From: Halichondria panicea
Lineage: Eukaryota; Porifera; Demospongiae; Suberitida; Halichondriidae
DNA: 64,000 nucleotides
Direction of reading: 5' to 3'
Assembly (NCBI RefSeq): GCF_963675165.1
Contig: NC_087391.1
Coordinates: 5,302,126-5,366,125 of the forward strand
Translations under genes and position numbers: made by a program
In this document: piece after piece, positions 61,788 to 64,000 of the stretch
Layout of the letters: the number at the start of each line of letters is the position of its first letter
Numbering within the stretch: position 1 is the stretch's first letter
Notes under the pieces: generated by a model
Seen by the model: the letters and a program-made list of their open reading frames with translations, nothing else
Told to the model about the DNA's origin: nothing
Database searches by the model: none

Positions 61788-62895
61788 CATGTTTCTATTG
61801 GCAACATAGACGGCTACTCCTCTGGAGATTCGAGCAATGGTCAAGAAGTGCGTCGATCAAGAACTGTACGAAGACGTCGCAACCTCAAACCCTCCCCATA
61901 CCGCTCTGAAGAGAACCTAGTATTCTCCCTGGAAGATGATCCAAGGACTCCGCTGAGAGTGAAGAGCATGTACAATATCAATAATATGAGAGCCGGGAGT
62001 CTTGTTGACCTCATGTCCAGCTATAATGGAGAGGATGCTATGAAGAGAAAGGTGAGAACAGCTGCAATGTCCAGCACTTAGTTTTAAATAACAATTAATA
62101 CACTGAATGAAGGTAATACCGTACATGGTGATGTTAACTACAGGTACTCTCTCCCACCCACTCACAGCCGAGCACGCTGACTCCATTGGCCAGTCTCCCA
62201 ACGACCCCTGAACCCTCCCCTCGTCCCACCAGCCCCAGCGTGACCTCCATGAACCCTGTGACCAGCGAGGATGGGTCTAGAGCACGATCACGCGTCTCCG
62301 TCTATTCTACGACTTCGAGCACATCTGGTATCGGATCGATTGAAAACTTCAGTCAATTGGATCTTCGGATAGGAGCTTCAACACCCACACAGTTCAACTC
62401 TGACCCCACTCGTGCTTCAACGCCAGTGAGGAACAGAGTCTCGTTTCAACTGGACAGCCCCCCACTGAAGGCCAACGAGGTTCATATCGGAGGGGCTAGT
62501 GTAGTCGCAAGAAAGCACAAGAAAGATCCGTCTAAACAGAAGAAGAGAGCCTCCTGGGGGGCCAAGGCATTCAAGCTACTCAGTCGGAAAAAGAGGTAAG
62601 CCTACAAAAACATTATTGATATACATGTAGTTTTATGACACAGCTACATTATAATTTTACGCTGTAAAAATAAGAGAAGTTGAACCTATGCTTATCTATA
62701 GGGTTTTTAATTATGTGTCTTGTTCCCTCTCTCTGCAGTTTCTCTGCTAGTCGAGTGTTAGACATTGGCGCTCCCAAGGACTTCAGACATGTGCAGCACG
62801 GGTTCCCCACGACCGTCCCTGAGGGGACTGAGGCTCACAACCTGTCCCGGAGCAACACCGGCTCGAGTAACACTCTCACTGCAGCCAATTTATAG
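55712..62895 (+). CDS. Rho guanine-nucleotide exchange factor with DH domain and C-terminal CRIB-like motif
   Basis: Nine exons in phase: 55712-55975, 56924-57029, 57636-57806, 59139-59404, 60518-60721, 60989-61188, 61787-62051, 62168-62595 and 62739-62895; about 686 residues. N-terminal 180 residues are Ser/Pro-rich. DH domain ~182-400: MIISEIIDTERRYIASLEIL (CR1), NLLVKLEERM, TDILNMYSAYMNEF, then SLASYLLTPIQRLPRYELLL (CR3) and the last helix DAIDLIHHELLRLNQSIKSC. After the DH domain comes a basic stretch (RRSRTVRRRRNLK) and a low-complexity tail. I see no PH domain. The last exon encodes LDIGAPKDFRHVQHGFP, which fits the CRIB core (I-x-x-P-x-x-F-x-H-x-x-H). It should activate a Rho GTPase, and the motif may bind Cdc42/Rac-GTP. 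Several acceptors are (CA)n tracts. Confidence 0.85.
57807..59138. other. RhoGEF intron 3
   Basis: 1.3 kb with no exon or element I can name. A poly-G tract occurs near 58960. No antisense gene seen, unlike other long introns in the window. Confidence 0.5.
59405..60517. other. RhoGEF intron 4
   Basis: 1.1 kb splitting the DH domain. No gene or clear mobile element. A direct repeat ACCTTCATGTACCCTGA / ACCTTCACGTACCCTGA lies near 59990-60023. Confidence 0.45.
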
Positions 62896-63103
62896 CATGT
62901 CTCTGCATGGACACCTTTGGCACTGAATTTCATATCTCACTGTTTGTATAATTATTATCTGATTTTTTGTATTCACTCACACGTTTATGGTCCATAAAAT
63001 TTGATATGTCCAATTAATTATTGTATCACTCAACACAATGTCAAAGGAGGTTATGTAATTAATATTTGTCAAAACAACCACTGCATGTTGTGATGGTGCC
63101 ATC

Positions 63104-63109
63104 AATAAA
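63104..63109 (+). promoter_or_regulatory. Likely polyadenylation signal of the RhoGEF gene
   Basis: AATAAA 209 bp after the RhoGEF stop codon and just before the tail of the convergent gene. Confidence 0.5.
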
Positions 63110-63169
63110 AGCATGTTGACAAGTATTAATTATGAGCAAATGTGACAAACATAATTATCATGAATACAT

Positions 63170-63862
63170 TTAGAGCCATGCTGACTGTATACCTACAAAG
63201 CCTAGACCACTCCTACTATTGTGTCTCCGATAACTTGCACACAGTCCCTTGCTAATAGTTGGATTTGTTTGTGGCAATCTTCTTTCTCGTCTGTCTCTTT
63301 TCTTATGCTTGGCTTCTCTCGACTTTTGCTCTAGCACATTTCCACTTACAGGCATCTTTGTTTTGGGTACAGTCAAGGTCCAGCTGTTTCTCTTGGGTGG
63401 ATGCAATGGAGTAGCTAACGGCAGCTCCACTTTGAAAGATTTGAATCCCTCTTCGCTTAGGAAAGCCAACAGTGAAGGGCTTGTGTGTGAGTTCCTTTTG
63501 TGGGTGAGATCCAATGGTGGGGGTGAATTAGAGGCTTGAGGGGGGGCCATAAATTGAGGTAGAGCCGACAAACGAAGTAACAAGCTTTCACCAAATAATT
63601 CTATGAGCTGATCGTACAGGGAGGGAGTCTTTTGCTCGTTCTTTATTTCCAATTGTGCTGAGTCAGTTTGTGTACTGCTATGTTCTATTTCCATATCTGT
63701 AGGCTCTGAACTTAGTTCAAAACTGGTGTTAGCAAAGAGGTTTCCCGGCTCTTTAGGGGGCGAGGTTAGGGTTGGCTTTGGTTCAGGAGGAGGTGGTGGG
63801 GTGGGAGGAGTTTGCTGTTGTTCCAGTTGATATCCACTAGTCAGCAATAGCTCAGCACAAAG
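63170..63862 (-). CDS. Terminal exon of an unrecognised protein
   Basis: Acceptor CTGCAG|CTTTGT starts the exon at 63862; the frame reads LCAELLLTSGYQLEQQQ, then a proline-rich stretch (TPPTPPPPPEPKP), an acidic segment, LYDQLIELFGESLLLRLSAL, a basic stretch (EQKSREAKHKKRDRRERR) and the end GLGFVGIQSAWL. It continues upstream beyond the window. The composition suggests a nuclear regulatory protein, but I cannot assign a family. Its stop is 275 bp from the RhoGEF stop, tail to tail. Confidence 0.6.
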   Translation of the reverse strand, partial: LCAELLLTSGYQLEQQQTPPTPPPPPEPKPTLTSPPKEPGNLFANTSFELSSEPTDMEIEHSSTQTDSAQLEIKNEQKTPSLYDQLIELFGESLLLRLSALPQFMAPPQASNSPPPLDLTHKRNSHTSPSLLAFLSEEGFKSFKVELPLATPLHPPKRNSWTLTVPKTKMPVSGNVLEQKSREAKHKKRDRRERRLPQTNPTISKGLCASYRRHNSRSGLGFVGIQSAWL

Positions 63863-64000
63863 CTGCAGACAGAGAACATTGGGTAATAATGTATCGCATG
63901 TAGTAATGGAGATTGGATGGTTTAACTGACATATATACGAGGTTCAAAATGGACTAGAGTGGAATTTCTAGAGAACTGGATGGCCTCCTATGTGAGCTTA

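Noticed and set aside
61189-62168. Hidden PH domain after the DH domain of the Rho GEF
   Set aside because: The exons after the DH domain are basic and Ser/Pro-rich with no alternating hydrophobic strands or terminal Trp helix.

Overview
The window is animal nuclear DNA, most likely from an early-branching metazoan such as a sponge (inference). The support is spliced metazoan housekeeping genes with short GT..AG introns, a U4 snRNA, AT-rich spacers crowded with (CA)n microsatellites and miniature inverted-repeat elements, and death-fold/ankyrin and CARD-like/AIG1 genes of the kind expanded in sponges and cnidarians. The species cannot be named from sequence alone. Most exon models below were assembled by hand from splice sites with matching phases.

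Layout. 0.3-4.1 kb: tandem array of four ~0.75-kb units, the last split by a 763-bp TIR element with a 9-bp target duplication. 4.2-8.1 kb: two tandem minus-strand copies of a gene whose N-terminal cytosolic domain is rich in tyrosine motifs. 8.7-23 kb and 23-35.2 kb: two copies of an ancestral block holding the 3' end of an ADA2/TADA2A gene, WASH (WASHC1), RPAP1 and an intron-nested ankyrin/death-fold gene. The copies decayed reciprocally: copy 1 keeps WASH and an intact ADA2 end but its RPAP1 is a pseudogene; copy 2 keeps a complete 27-exon RPAP1 (about 1398 aa) but has lost WASH and carries a frameshifted ADA2 end. Both keep an intact nested ankyrin/death gene. A U4 snRNA lies in an RPAP1 intron.

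35.3-47 kb: an aldo/keto reductase with a CARD-like/AIG1 GTPase gene nested antisense in intron 1, a small coiled-coil gene (minus), UBR7 (minus) and cyclin K (plus); the last two start 91 bp apart. 47.1-62.9 kb: a divergent pair of small-GTPase regulators, a RIN/Sprint-type SH2-VPS9-RA protein (minus, 16 coding exons) and an unusual Rho GEF (plus, 9 exons) with a DH domain, no visible PH domain and a C-terminal CRIB-like motif. 63.2 kb to the end: terminal exon of an unrecognised minus-strand gene.

Functional themes: transcription (RPAP1, ADA2, cyclin K), splicing (U4), ubiquitin ligation (UBR7), endosomal actin and Rab5 control (WASH, RIN), Rho signalling, and death-fold proteins that may act in immunity (inference).
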